From Terriglobia bacterium (GTDB lineage: Bacteria; Acidobacteriota; Vicinamibacteria; Vicinamibacterales; CAVVIG01): a stretch of DNA of 64,000 bases. Below the pieces are notes generated by a model. It did not search any database, had not been told where the DNA came from, and was given only the letters and a program-made list of their open reading frames with translations. Location: the NCBI GenBank assembly GCA_020073005.1, contig JAIQFX010000009.1:21752-85751 (forward strand), in the 5' to 3' direction. Positions 34,306 to 42,848 of the stretch are shown one piece after another. The position numbers and the translations under genes were made by a program. How positions within the stretch are numbered: position 1 is the stretch's first letter; each line of letters starts with the position of its first letter.

Positions 34306-34937
34306 TCGCTACACGCGCGCTCATGCTCGTCGCGACGCTCGGGTTGATCGGCGCTGCCGCCAGCGTCCCAGCGCAGACAGCGACGTCGAAAGCGCCAGCC
34401 GCCGCCAAAGCGCCCTCGACGTTCGGCATCGGACGGCCGGCGACGGCGGAAGACATCGCCAGGGTGAACATCGACATACATCCGGATGGGACGGGACTGC
34501 CAGCGGGCAGCGCGACGTCCGCCGACGGCGCGCCGATCTACGCGGCGAAATGCGCGTCGTGCCACGGCAAGACGGGCAAGGAAGGTCCGAACGATAGGCT
34601 CGTCGGCCGCGTGCCTGGCGACGGCTTCCCGTTCGCGCGCGACCCGCGGATCCCGCACACGATCGGCAGCTACTGGCCGTACGCGACGACGGTATTCGAC
34701 TACATCCGGCGCGCGATGCCGCCGACCGAACCCGGATCGCTGAGGGACACCGACGTCTACGCGCTCACGGCGTACCTGCTCTTCCTCAACGATCTGATTC
34801 CCGCCGACGCCGCGATCGACGCGACGTCGCTGCCGAAGGTGAAGATGCCGTCGCGCGATCGTTTCGTCCCGGATCCGCGCGGCGGGCCGACGCCCGCCAC
34901 GCCAAAAGGATCGCGCGGTGGCGGCGCCGGACGCTGA
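34302..34937 (+). CDS. Cytochrome c subunit paired with SoxC (SoxD/SorB-like)
   Basis: A 211-residue exported monohaem cytochrome c, the likely electron acceptor of the SoxC-like enzyme. It has a signal peptide (LMLVATLGLIGAAASVPAQ), a haem attachment site CASCH at residues 84-88, and a possible axial Met in YIRRAMPPTEPGSL. The domain ends with LTAYLLFLNDLIPADA, the usual last helix. A Pro/Gly-rich tail follows, and its last codons overlap the sigma factor gene by 20 bases. The ATGA overlap with soxC gives translational coupling, supporting a 1:1 complex. Confidence 0.87.
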   Translation: MIATRALMLVATLGLIGAAASVPAQTATSKAPAAAKAPSTFGIGRPATAEDIARVNIDIHPDGTGLPAGSATSADGAPIYAAKCASCHGKTGKEGPNDRLVGRVPGDGFPFARDPRIPHTIGSYWPYATTVFDYIRRAMPPTEPGSLRDTDVYALTAYLLFLNDLIPADAAIDATSLPKVKMPSRDRFVPDPRGGPTPATPKGSRGGGAGR

Positions 34938-35478
34938 CCTCCATCCGCACCGTCCAGCCATCGCGCGGTACGTCCGCCGGCTGGTGCGCGACCGGGCCGA
35001 GGCCGAGGACCTCACGCAGGAGACGTTCGTCCGGGCGATCCGCGACCGCGCGACGCTGCGGGACGACGCCGCGCTCCTCAGCTGGCTCTACCAGATCGCC
35101 ACGCACGTCTGCCTGGATCGCCTGCGCCAGCGCGCACGGATCCTGAGCCACAACAGCGACGAGCGACTGGAAGATCTGCGCGTCGCCGACACGCGGACGC
35201 CCTCGGCCTTGCGCGTCGTTCAGCAACTGGAGATGAGCGCGTGCGTGCAGCAGTACGTCGCCCGCCTGTCCGACACCTATCGAGCCGTTCTGCTGCTGCA
35301 CGACGTCGACGGGTTGACCGACGGCGAGATCTCAGGGCTGTTGGGCGTGCCGCTGACGACCGTCAAGATGCGCCTGCACCGTGCACGACAGAAGCTCCAG
35401 GTCATGCTCGATGAAGCGTGCGCCGTCAGTCAGGACGACCGGGGCGTCGTCGTCTGCGAGCCGAAACCAAATCACTGA
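34918..35478 (+). CDS. ECF RNA polymerase sigma factor
   Basis: A 186-residue group IV sigma-70 protein. Region 2 is IARYVRRLVRDRAEAEDLTQ and ETFVRAIRD followed by LLSWLYQIATHVCLDRLRQR. Region 4 is RLSDTYRAVLLLHDVDGLTD and GEISGLLGVPLTTVKMRLHR, a clear helix-turn-helix. The C-terminal tail after region 4 carries two Cys (EACAVSQDDRGVVVCEPK), a feature of a subset of ECF sigmas that may sense metal or redox state. No zinc-finger anti-sigma gene follows; instead there is a 40-residue Cys-rich membrane peptide. The GTG start overlaps the cytochrome gene by 20 bases, so it may be co-expressed with the sulfite dehydrogenase. Confidence 0.93.
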   Translation: MAAPDADLHPHRPAIARYVRRLVRDRAEAEDLTQETFVRAIRDRATLRDDAALLSWLYQIATHVCLDRLRQRARILSHNSDERLEDLRVADTRTPSALRVVQQLEMSACVQQYVARLSDTYRAVLLLHDVDGLTDGEISGLLGVPLTTVKMRLHRARQKLQVMLDEACAVSQDDRGVVVCEPKPNH

Positions 35479-35535
35479 TCTTGGTCCTGTATCTCTCTGT
35501 GGGCCGCGTTCGTCCGATCCTCCAGGAGGTGCTGA

Positions 35536-35658
35536 ATGTGGCCATGGTTCGGCTCGTGGTGGATCGGCCTCGTCTTCGTGGCGATCATGATGGCGATGTG
35601 CCTGCTGTGCTGCTGGCGGATGTGCGGCGGTTGCTGGGGTGACCGGGCGCGACGCTGA
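35536..35658 (+). CDS. 40-residue Cys-rich single-pass membrane peptide
   Basis: A small gene with a near-perfect ribosome-binding site (CCAGGAGGTGCTGA before the ATG). The product begins MWPWFGSWWIGLVFVAIMMA, a Trp-rich membrane helix, and ends CLLCCWRMCGGCW plus a basic tail, with five Cys in a dozen residues. The Cys cluster could bind metal at the membrane surface. It lies between the ECF sigma gene and a DUF4097 gene, where an anti-sigma factor is usually found, so a regulatory or metal-sensing role is possible but unproven. No annotated family is recognised. Confidence 0.68.
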   Translation: MWPWFGSWWIGLVFVAIMMAMCLLCCWRMCGGCWGDRARR

Positions 35659-35818
35659 TCGCACGGTTGTGAACCGGCCGGCGGCGTAGTGCCGGGCGGA
35701 AGCCATCGAGCTTCCCCTCGATCGTCGTCTGGTCGACGGTCGAACCGGGCAGGCCGCCTCCGATTCGAGAGCCAACGCGGGATCGGCGTCTCCCGTCTAA
35801 CTGGCCGGAGGAACACCG

Positions 35819-36628
35819 ATGCTCCGGACAGTATTCATCACCGCCACTCTCGCGACCGCCTTTGTCGTCGCCGGAACCGCGCAAACCCGCTCTTCGCGCG
35901 CCGGCTTCTCCGGGTGCGACGGCGACTGGAATTCCCGCCGCGCGTCGTTCTGCGAGGTGCGCGACACCACGATTCCCGGCGTCAACCCGATCGATATCGA
36001 CGCGGGCCGCAACGGCGGCATCCGTGTCCGCGGATGGGATCGCGCCGAGGCGCTCGTCCACGCGGTCATCCGGGCCCAGGCCGACACCGACGCGCAGGCC
36101 CGCGCCACGGTCGCCGGCGTGCGCATCGAGGCCGCCGGCGGCAGCATCAAGGCGGCGGGCCCGGGCACCGGTGACGATGCGAACTGGAGCGTCAGCTTCG
36201 AGGTCAACGTGCCGCGCAACGCGATCCTGACGCTCAACACGCAGAACGGCGGCATCTCGATCGACGACTTCAGCGGCTCGGCGCAGTTCCACGCGCGCAA
36301 CGGCGGGCTCTCGCTGACCAACGTCGGCGGCGATCTGCGCGGCGAGACGACCAACGGCGGCGTCACCGTCGATCTGACCGGCGATCACTGGGACGGCCAG
36401 GGCCTCGACGTCGAGACGAAGAACGGCGGGCTGCGGCTCAACGTGCCGCAGGGCTACTCGGCGCAGCTCGAGACCGGCACGACCAACGGCGGCCTGAACA
36501 TCGACTTTCCGATCAACGTGGAGGGCAACTTCAGGCGCGGCGGCCACATCACGACGACGCTCGGCGCGGGTGGTCCGAAGATCCGCGCCGTCACGACCAA
36601 CGGCGGCGTGACGATTCGCCAGCGCTGA
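35819..36628 (+). CDS. DUF4097-like secreted beta-repeat protein
   Basis: A 269-residue exported protein with a strong ribosome-binding site (CCGGAGGAACACCG). After the signal peptide (FITATLATAFVVAGTAQ) the chain is a ladder of short beta repeats, each with an N-G-G turn: RNGGIRVRG, QNGGISIDD, RNGGLSLTN, TNGGVTVDL, KNGGLRLNV, TNGGLNIDF and TNGGVTIRQ at the very end. Such DUF4097-type ladders form beta-solenoids at the cell surface; function is undefined. It lies downstream of the ECF sigma factor and the small Cys-rich peptide and may be part of that regulon. Confidence 0.82.
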   Translation: MLRTVFITATLATAFVVAGTAQTRSSRAGFSGCDGDWNSRRASFCEVRDTTIPGVNPIDIDAGRNGGIRVRGWDRAEALVHAVIRAQADTDAQARATVAGVRIEAAGGSIKAAGPGTGDDANWSVSFEVNVPRNAILTLNTQNGGISIDDFSGSAQFHARNGGLSLTNVGGDLRGETTNGGVTVDLTGDHWDGQGLDVETKNGGLRLNVPQGYSAQLETGTTNGGLNIDFPINVEGNFRRGGHITTTLGAGGPKIRAVTTNGGVTIRQR

Positions 36629-36636
36629 TGCAACGT

Positions 36637-36690
36637 GTAGCGCGAGGCTTTCAGCCGAGCGACCGGCTCGGCTGAAAGGCTCGCCCTACA
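36637..36690. repeat. Inverted pair of the GTAGCGCGAG repeat (hairpin)
   Basis: Two copies of the repeat face each other: GTAGCGCGAGGCTTTCAGCC and, on the opposite strand, GTAGGGCGAGCCTTTCAGCC, meeting at CCGAGC-GACCG-GCTCGG. The whole can fold into one long hairpin with a stem of about 20 bases. Here the inner core is GGCT-TTC-AGCC instead of GCCT-TTC-AGGC, a paired change. It starts 9 bases after the DUF4097 stop and could terminate transcription, although there is no U-tract. Confidence 0.85.
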
Positions 36691-36757
36691 TCATTTCGCT
36701 CCCATCAGGTTTCGATCTGACCGATACTGTGCGGGCTCACGCACAGGAGATCGAGAC

Positions 36758-38536
36758 ATGCCAGCGATTCACGAAACGCGACGCCGGTTCATGACCCACT
36801 TCGCGAGCATCGGCCTCGGGTCGACGCTCGTGCCCGGCATCGTCTGGGCGCGGATGCAGGACGCCGGCGCGCAGAAGGTCACGCTCGAGATGGTGACCGA
36901 CGCGATGAAGCTGTCCGGCCTGCCGTTCACCGACGACGAGCTCAAGGCGATGGTCGACAGCGCGAACACGAACCTCACGCGCTACGAAGAGATCCGCGCG
37001 ATCCACATCCCGAACGACGTCTCGCCGCCGTTCCATTTCAGCGCGATCGTTCCCGGCATCGAGGTCAACAAGACGAAGCTGCCGTTCAAGCTCAGCGCGC
37101 CGCCGGCGGTGAAACGTCCTGCGAATCTCGAGGACGTCGCGTTCTGGCCGGTGCGCCATCTCGCGGAGCTCGTCAAGACGAAGCAGGTCACGTCGTCCGA
37201 ACTGACCGAGATGTATCTGGGGCGGCTCCATCGCTATAACTCCACACTGAACTACGCCGTCACGTTTCTCGACGATGTCGCGCGCGCGCAGGCGACGCAG
37301 GCCGACGCGGAGATCGCGGCGGGCAAGTACAGAGGTCCGCTGCACGGCATTCCGTGGGGCTGCAAGGACATCATCTCGGTCAAGGGCTTCAAGACGACGT
37401 GGGGATCGCCCGCGTTCAAGGATCAATCGTTCGACTACGACGCGAGCGTCGTCGAAATGCTGCGCGACGCGGGCGCCGTCCTGCTCGCGAAGCTCGCCAC
37501 GGGCGAACTGGCGAGCGGCGATCAGTGGTTCGGCGGCCAGACGAAGAGCCCATGGGATCCCACACAGGGATCGAGCGGATCGTCGGCTGGACCCTCGTCT
37601 GCGACCGCGGCGGGCTGCTGCGGATTCGCGATCGGCACCGAGACCGCGGGATCGATTCTGAGTCCGGCCGCGCGATGCGGTCTCGCGGGCCTGCGCCCGA
37701 CGTTCGGCCGCGTCAGCCGCTACGGCGTGATGGCGCTCTCGTGGACGCAGGATCGGCTGGGCCCGATCTGCCGCTACGCCGAGGACTGCGCGATCGTCAT
37801 GCAGGCGATCGCCAAGCCGGACGGCCGCGACATGAGCGTGTCGGACGTGCCGTTCAACTGGAACGCGCAGCTCGACGTCAGGAAGCTGCGCGTCGGCTAC
37901 ATCAAGGAATCGTTCGACGAGCTGACGAACGCGACGGTGAAACAGAATGCGGCCAAGACGCTCGACACGTTGAAGTCGATCGGCGTGTCGACGTTCATTC
38001 CGCTGCAGATTCCCGAGACGCTGACGAATCTCGGCGGGCTCGGCGTCGAATCCACGGTCTTCTTCGACGAGCACGCGCGCGCCGGACGGATGAAGGAGGC
38101 GCGCGGCGGCGGCCGCGCGAACGGCCGGCTGATTCCCGCCGTCGAGTACCTGCAGTCGCAGCGCGTGCGGATGATGATGATGGTGAAGCTCGCCGAGGCG
38201 ACAAAGAACGTGGACGTCTACGTCGTCGCGTCGAATCTCAGCGCGGGCGGCCCTGGAAGAAATGGTCGCGAGGGACGAGGCTCCGGTGAAGGACGCGGGC
38301 GCGGCAACGCCAATCAGCCGCCGCGGCCGCAGTCGCCGGCGCAGCGGCATTCGAACATGGCGAACCTCGCCTGCTATCCCGCGATCAACATTCCGAACGG
38401 CTTCAGCGACGGCGGCACGCCGACCAATGTGACGTTCTTCGCGCGCCCGTTCGGCGAAATGGAATTGCTCGCGCTGGCAAAGGCGTACCAGGACGCCGCT
38501 GGATTCCACGAGGTACAGCCCAAACTCGACGCATGA
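36758..38536 (+). CDS. Amidase signature family enzyme, probably exported
   Basis: A 592-residue amidase of the GatA/peptide-amidase type. The Ser-cisSer-Lys triad is visible: Lys203 in WGCKDIISVKG, the Ser of GSSGSSAG (about 275) and nucleophile Ser299 in GTETAGSILSPA. GLRPTFGRVSRYGVMALSWT is a further family block. The N-terminus (RRRFMTHFASIGLGSTLVPG) looks like a twin-arginine signal. A Gly/Arg/Asn-rich insert (SAGGPGRNGREGRGSGEGRG) interrupts the C-terminal third. The substrate cannot be read from the sequence. GGAGATCGAGAC precedes the ATG as ribosome-binding site. Confidence 0.88.
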   Translation: MPAIHETRRRFMTHFASIGLGSTLVPGIVWARMQDAGAQKVTLEMVTDAMKLSGLPFTDDELKAMVDSANTNLTRYEEIRAIHIPNDVSPPFHFSAIVPGIEVNKTKLPFKLSAPPAVKRPANLEDVAFWPVRHLAELVKTKQVTSSELTEMYLGRLHRYNSTLNYAVTFLDDVARAQATQADAEIAAGKYRGPLHGIPWGCKDIISVKGFKTTWGSPAFKDQSFDYDASVVEMLRDAGAVLLAKLATGELASGDQWFGGQTKSPWDPTQGSSGSSAGPSSATAAGCCGFAIGTETAGSILSPAARCGLAGLRPTFGRVSRYGVMALSWTQDRLGPICRYAEDCAIVMQAIAKPDGRDMSVSDVPFNWNAQLDVRKLRVGYIKESFDELTNATVKQNAAKTLDTLKSIGVSTFIPLQIPETLTNLGGLGVESTVFFDEHARAGRMKEARGGGRANGRLIPAVEYLQSQRVRMMMMVKLAEATKNVDVYVVASNLSAGGPGRNGREGRGSGEGRGRGNANQPPRPQSPAQRHSNMANLACYPAINIPNGFSDGGTPTNVTFFARPFGEMELLALAKAYQDAAGFHEVQPKLDA

Positions 38537-38539
38537 CGG

Positions 38540-38585
38540 AGGGGGACGGATCTCGGCGTCATCACCCTCCGAGACCCGTCCCCCT
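38540..38585. terminator. Inverted repeat between converging genes
   Basis: Arms AGGGGGACGGATCTCGG (38540-38556) and its reverse complement at 38569-38585 differ at one base and enclose 12 bases. The element lies between the amidase and the converging histidine kinase gene, whose stop codon is in the right arm. It can act as a bidirectional terminator or is another mobile palindromic repeat. Confidence 0.65.
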
Positions 38586-40854
38586 AATTCGCGTCGAGCG
38601 CGCGGCGGACGCGCGCGAGGAGTTCCGTCGGCGAGAACGGCTTGTGGAGGAGCGCCGCGAAGTCCGTGCGCATGCCTCGCTGCGTCAGCGCCTCGTTCGA
38701 GTAGCCTGACATGTAGAGGACCGGCAGCCGCCCCGTCCGCTGCGACTGGAGCGTGACGCCGAGCTCCAGGCCCGACATCCGCGGCATGACGACGTCGGTC
38801 ACCACCAGATCGATCGGCACCTCCGGCTGGCCGGCGATCCCCAGCGCTTCGTCCGGCCCGGCGGCCTCGCGCACCCGATAGCCGTACCGTCTCAACACCT
38901 GCGCCACGAACACGCGCGCGAGCGCGTCGTCTTCGACGACGAGCACCGACTCGGTGCCGACGAGCCCGACCGATCCGAACGGGTTCGCCTCCGTGCGCGA
39001 CGGTTCGTTCGTCCACGGCAGGTAGACGCGGAAGATCGATCCACGATCCGGCTGGCTGTCGACGTCAATCTGTCCGCCGCACTGCTGCACGATGCCGTAC
39101 ACGAGCGCGAGGCCGAGGCCCGTGCCCCGCTCGGTTTCCTTCGTCGTGAAGAACGGCTCGAACGCGCGCGCCTGCGTCACGGTGTCCATGCCGCAGCCGT
39201 TGTCCTCCACCTCGACGACGACGTAGGACCCGGGCCGCATGAACGACAGCCGCGCCGGCGTCTCGCCGAGGAATTCCTCGCGTCGCGTGCGGATCCAGAT
39301 GCGCCCGCCCGGCGCGCGCACGGCGTCGCGCGCGTTGACGACGAGATTCATCAGCATCTGTTCGAACTGCGATCCGTCCGCCTTGATCTGCAGGTGACCG
39401 ACGCCGGGCACGACCTCGATCTCGATGTCCTCGGCGATGATGCGCCGCATCACCTGGCCGAGGCGCGCCACCACCGCGTTGACGTCGATCACCGTGACGT
39501 CCAGACGCTGCCGGCGGCTGAACGCGAGCAGCTGCTGCGTCAGCGCCGCGGCGCGAATGGCGGCCGTGTGAATTTCGTGGAGGTCCGCCGTCATCGGCTT
39601 GTCGGGCCCCATCTGCGCGAGCAGCAGCTCGCTGTAGCCCTGAATCGACGTCAGCAGATTGTTGAAGTCGTGGGCGATGCCGCCCGCCAGCTGCGCGACG
39701 GCGTCCATCTTCTGCGAATGCCGCACGCGCTCCTCGAGCGCGCGCCGTTCGGTCACGTCGGTGATGAGCGTCAGGCGCGCCGTGCGTCCGCCCCACGGCA
39801 CCGGATTCGATTCGACTTCGACGTCGAGCAGCCGGCCGTCCTTCGCGCGATGCCGCCACGCCGTGCGTTCGCCGCTGTCGTTGGCCGCGTGCCGGTCGAC
39901 GTCGGCCCAGTCTTCCTGCAGGTAGAGATCGTGGATCGACAGCGCGAGGAATTCCGTCTGCGTGTAGCCGTAGCGCGCGACCGCCGTGCGATTGACGGCG
40001 AGGAAGCGGCCGGTCTCGGGCTCGTGGACCCACATCGCCTCCGGGCTCGCGTGGAAGATACGCCGGTAGTGATCCTCCGACGCGCGCAGCGCCTCCTCGG
40101 CCTGGCGCCGCTCGGTGACGTCCTCGAGGACCATCAGCGCGCCCGTCGTGCCGCCTCGCTCCGCGCCAGCGCCGATGGCGGAGATCGTGACGCGGCACCA
40201 GATCGACGCGCCGTCCGCGCGGCGGAACACCTGCTCGCGCTGCGACCACTCCTCCGCGCCCTCCATCAGCGCGGTGAATCGCGCGCGCTCCTCGCTCGGA
40301 TCCGCGGACGGGCAGAAGTAGGAGAACGGCACGCCGGCCCACGCCGCGCTCGGGTAGCCGAGCGTGCGCTCCATCGCCGGATTGATGCGCGCGATCAGGC
40401 CGGTCGGCGTGAGCAGGGCCGCGCCGAACGCCGCGTTGTCCCAGGCCGCGCGGAATTGCCCTTCGCTTTCGCGCAGCGCCGCTTCGGTCCGGTTCCGCCC
40501 GACGACGAAGCGATTCATGACGAGGGAGGCGCCGACGAAGGTGAGAAGCGCGGGGGTGTCGAACGCCGGAGGCGCGCCCGGCGGCGCCATCAGCCCGGCA
40601 CCGACCGCGCCGAGAAAGATCGAGAGGACCGACGCGGTCTCCGTGCACCACCGTGAGGCGACAAATGCCGCGCCGAACAACAGGACGAAGGGCGTGCGGT
40701 CGAAGTACGGCCAGGTCAGCCGGCTGAGGGCGATGGCCGCGGCCACTCCGCCCAGCGCCAGGAGGTAGCTCCAGGCGTCCTCACGGGACCACGCGGGACG
40801 ACCGGTGTGACCATCGCGCGGCGGGGGAGCCTCGGTGGTCCACGTCAACGGCAC
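38584..40854 (-). CDS. Hybrid PAS sensor histidine kinase with receiver domain
   Basis: A 756-residue membrane sensor. The N-terminus has several hydrophobic helices ([49 protein letters not shown]), then two PAS domains ([40 protein letters not shown]). The HisKA domain has the phospho-acceptor in [20 protein letters not shown]. The ATPase domain has [20 protein letters not shown] and [14 protein letters not shown]-terminal receiver domain has [13 protein letters not shown] and the phospho-Asp in [15 protein letters not shown]. The fused receiver can act as phosphate sink or pass the signal to an unknown partner; no regulator gene adjoins. It is divergent from gamma-glutamyltransferase. Confidence 0.94.
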   Translation of the reverse strand: MPLTWTTEAPPPRDGHTGRPAWSREDAWSYLLALGGVAAAIALSRLTWPYFDRTPFVLLFGAAFVASRWCTETASVLSIFLGAVGAGLMAPPGAPPAFDTPALLTFVGASLVMNRFVVGRNRTEAALRESEGQFRAAWDNAAFGAALLTPTGLIARINPAMERTLGYPSAAWAGVPFSYFCPSADPSEERARFTALMEGAEEWSQREQVFRRADGASIWCRVTISAIGAGAERGGTTGALMVLEDVTERRQAEEALRASEDHYRRIFHASPEAMWVHEPETGRFLAVNRTAVARYGYTQTEFLALSIHDLYLQEDWADVDRHAANDSGERTAWRHRAKDGRLLDVEVESNPVPWGGRTARLTLITDVTERRALEERVRHSQKMDAVAQLAGGIAHDFNNLLTSIQGYSELLLAQMGPDKPMTADLHEIHTAAIRAAALTQQLLAFSRRQRLDVTVIDVNAVVARLGQVMRRIIAEDIEIEVVPGVGHLQIKADGSQFEQMLMNLVVNARDAVRAPGGRIWIRTRREEFLGETPARLSFMRPGSYVVVEVEDNGCGMDTVTQARAFEPFFTTKETERGTGLGLALVYGIVQQCGGQIDVDSQPDRGSIFRVYLPWTNEPSRTEANPFGSVGLVGTESVLVVEDDALARVFVAQVLRRYGYRVREAAGPDEALGIAGQPEVPIDLVVTDVVMPRMSGLELGVTLQSQRTGRLPVLYMSGYSNEALTQRGMRTDFAALLHKPFSPTELLARVRRALDAN

Positions 40855-40954
40855 ACCGGATCATAGGGAGGGAGGGTCGACCGGCGTCCTCAATTCTTCT
40901 TAGAGAATCCCTCAATAATCCTCAGCCGGCGTGCACGAACCCGGGCTTTGTTCC

Positions 40955-40983
40955 TTGACAGTGCCGTGGCCGGCGCTGACAAT
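40955..40983 (+). promoter_or_regulatory. Strong sigma-70-type promoter of gamma-glutamyltransferase
   Basis: TTGACA at 40955-40960, 17 bases, then GACAAT at 40978-40983. The ATG lies only 6 bases after the -10 box, so transcription would begin at or next to the start codon. This is the best-scoring promoter by eye in the window. Confidence 0.7.
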
Positions 40984-40989
40984 CGCGCG

Positions 40990-42807
40990 ATGAAAACCGC
41001 GATCGCCCTCGCCTCTCTTCTGCTGATCCCTGTCACGGCCGCTCCGCAACTGGAACCGACGCGCGTCGCGCCGCGGCGCGAAGCCACGATGCGCCCCGAG
41101 ATCGTCGGGCAGCACGGCATCGTCGCCGGCGGCCGCCATTATTCGGTGCACGCCGGCACCCGGATCCTCGAGCAGGGCGGCAACGCGATCGACGCCGGCG
41201 TCGCGACCGTGTTCGCGGCGTCCGTGGTCGAGATCTCCCACTTCGGCTTCGGCGGCGAAGTGCCGACGATGATCTACGACGCGAAGACGAAGCAGGTCGT
41301 CGTCATCAACGGCCAGGGCACGGCGCCGAAGGCGGCGACGCCCGCGACGTTCAAGGCCAAGGGCAAGGTCGACGCGAACGGCCCGCTGGGCGCGACGCTG
41401 CCGGCCGTGATGGACGCCATGGCGATCGCGCTCGAGAACTACGGCACGATGCGGCTCGAGCAGGTGATGGCGCCCGCGATCGAGCTGGCCGACGGCTTCC
41501 CGATGTACGCGTTCCTGCGCGACTTCCTTATAAGCAATAAAGCGAACACGATGGCCTACAAGTGGGGCCACCTCTACTATCCCAACGACCGCGTGCCCGA
41601 GGTCGGCGAGATCTTCCGGTCGCCGAATCTCGCGAAGACGTTCCGGACGATCGTCGCGGCCGAGCACGACGCGTTCGAGAAGACGAAGGATCGCAAGGCC
41701 GCGATTCGCGCCGGGCGCGACGCCTTCTACAAGGGCGACATCGCCCGCCGCATCGCCGACGCCGATCACGCTGAAGGCGGCCTGTTCACGTACGAGGACC
41801 TCGCGAACTTCCACGGGTCGATCGAAAAGCCGACGACGACGAACTATCGCGGATACGACGTCTACAAGGCCGGCACCTGGAATCAGGGCCCGGTGCTCCT
41901 CGAGACGCTGAACATTCTCGAAGGCACCGATCTGAAGTCGATGGGCCGCGGGTCCGCCGACTTCATCCACACCGTCCACGAAGCGATCAAGCTCGCGTAC
42001 GACGACCGCAACGCGTACCTCGGCGATCCGGCGTTCGCGTCGGTGCCGATCGCGGGCCTGCTCTCGAAGCCGTACGCCGCGACGCGCCGCGCGCTGATCG
42101 GGCCGAAGGCGTTCCTCGCGCATCGTCCCGGCGATCCGTACGCCTTCGACTCGAGCGTGAAACCGCCGGCGCAGCGCTACACGCCGCACTCGCAGGGCCA
42201 GAAAGGATCGAGCACCAACGGCGACACGACCTGCGTCGACGTCGTCGACAAGGACGGCAACCTCTTCAGCGCGACGCCAAGTTCCGGCTGGCTGCTCGGC
42301 GGCGCGTTCATCGCGGGCGACACGGGCGTGCCGCTCTCGAACCGCATGCAGGTCTTCGATCTGGATCCGCTGAGCCCGAACGTGCTCGTCGGCGGCAAGC
42401 GCCCGCGCACGACGCTGACGCCGACGATCATCCTGAAGGACGGCAAGCCGTTCCTCGCCATCAGCACGCCGGGCGGCGACAGCCAGGATCAGCAGATCCT
42501 GAACGTCCTGCTCAACCTGATGGACTTCGACATGGATCTGCAGGCCGCGATCGAAGCGCCGCGCATCAATTCGGATCACCCGCACAGCTCGTTCGACAAC
42601 CACGAGAGCGTGCCGGGTCAGCTCGAGATCGAGAACCGCCTCGCGGCGAACGTGATGGACGATCTGCGCGCCCGCGGCCACCTCCTGCGCGTCGTCGGCG
42701 CGTATTCGATGAGCACGGGCGTGGTCGCCGTCGGCGTCAACCCGAAGACGGGCACGCTGCGCGGCGGCGCCGATCCGCGACGTGAACGCTACGTTTTCGG
42801 CTGGTAG
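40990..42807 (+). CDS. ggt: Gamma-glutamyltransferase
   Basis: Exported Ntn-hydrolase that transfers or hydrolyses the gamma-glutamyl group of glutathione and related peptides; the precursor cleaves itself into two subunits at a threonine. The 605-residue protein has a signal peptide (TAIALASLLLIPVTAAPQ), the large-subunit blocks ILEQGGNAIDAGVATVFAAS and NQGPVLLETLNILEG, and the autoprocessing site at Thr413 in NGDTTCVDVVDKDGNLFS. The following His of the usual TTH motif is Cys here. RPRTTLTPTIILKDGKPFLA and STPGGDSQDQQILNVLLNLM complete the small subunit. The ATG at 40990 is preferred over 40948 because a leaderless promoter and the signal peptide fit it. Confidence 0.92.
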   Translation: MKTAIALASLLLIPVTAAPQLEPTRVAPRREATMRPEIVGQHGIVAGGRHYSVHAGTRILEQGGNAIDAGVATVFAASVVEISHFGFGGEVPTMIYDAKTKQVVVINGQGTAPKAATPATFKAKGKVDANGPLGATLPAVMDAMAIALENYGTMRLEQVMAPAIELADGFPMYAFLRDFLISNKANTMAYKWGHLYYPNDRVPEVGEIFRSPNLAKTFRTIVAAEHDAFEKTKDRKAAIRAGRDAFYKGDIARRIADADHAEGGLFTYEDLANFHGSIEKPTTTNYRGYDVYKAGTWNQGPVLLETLNILEGTDLKSMGRGSADFIHTVHEAIKLAYDDRNAYLGDPAFASVPIAGLLSKPYAATRRALIGPKAFLAHRPGDPYAFDSSVKPPAQRYTPHSQGQKGSSTNGDTTCVDVVDKDGNLFSATPSSGWLLGGAFIAGDTGVPLSNRMQVFDLDPLSPNVLVGGKRPRTTLTPTIILKDGKPFLAISTPGGDSQDQQILNVLLNLMDFDMDLQAAIEAPRINSDHPHSSFDNHESVPGQLEIENRLAANVMDDLRARGHLLRVVGAYSMSTGVVAVGVNPKTGTLRGGADPRRERYVFGW

Positions 42808-42848
42808 TCAGCGAACCGCTCGACAACAACTGAACAGGAGGGACCGTG

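Noticed and set aside
35659..35818. Gene-free stretch between the small Cys-rich gene and the DUF4097 gene
   Set aside because: Looked for a riboswitch, small RNA or second small gene; nothing convincing was seen.
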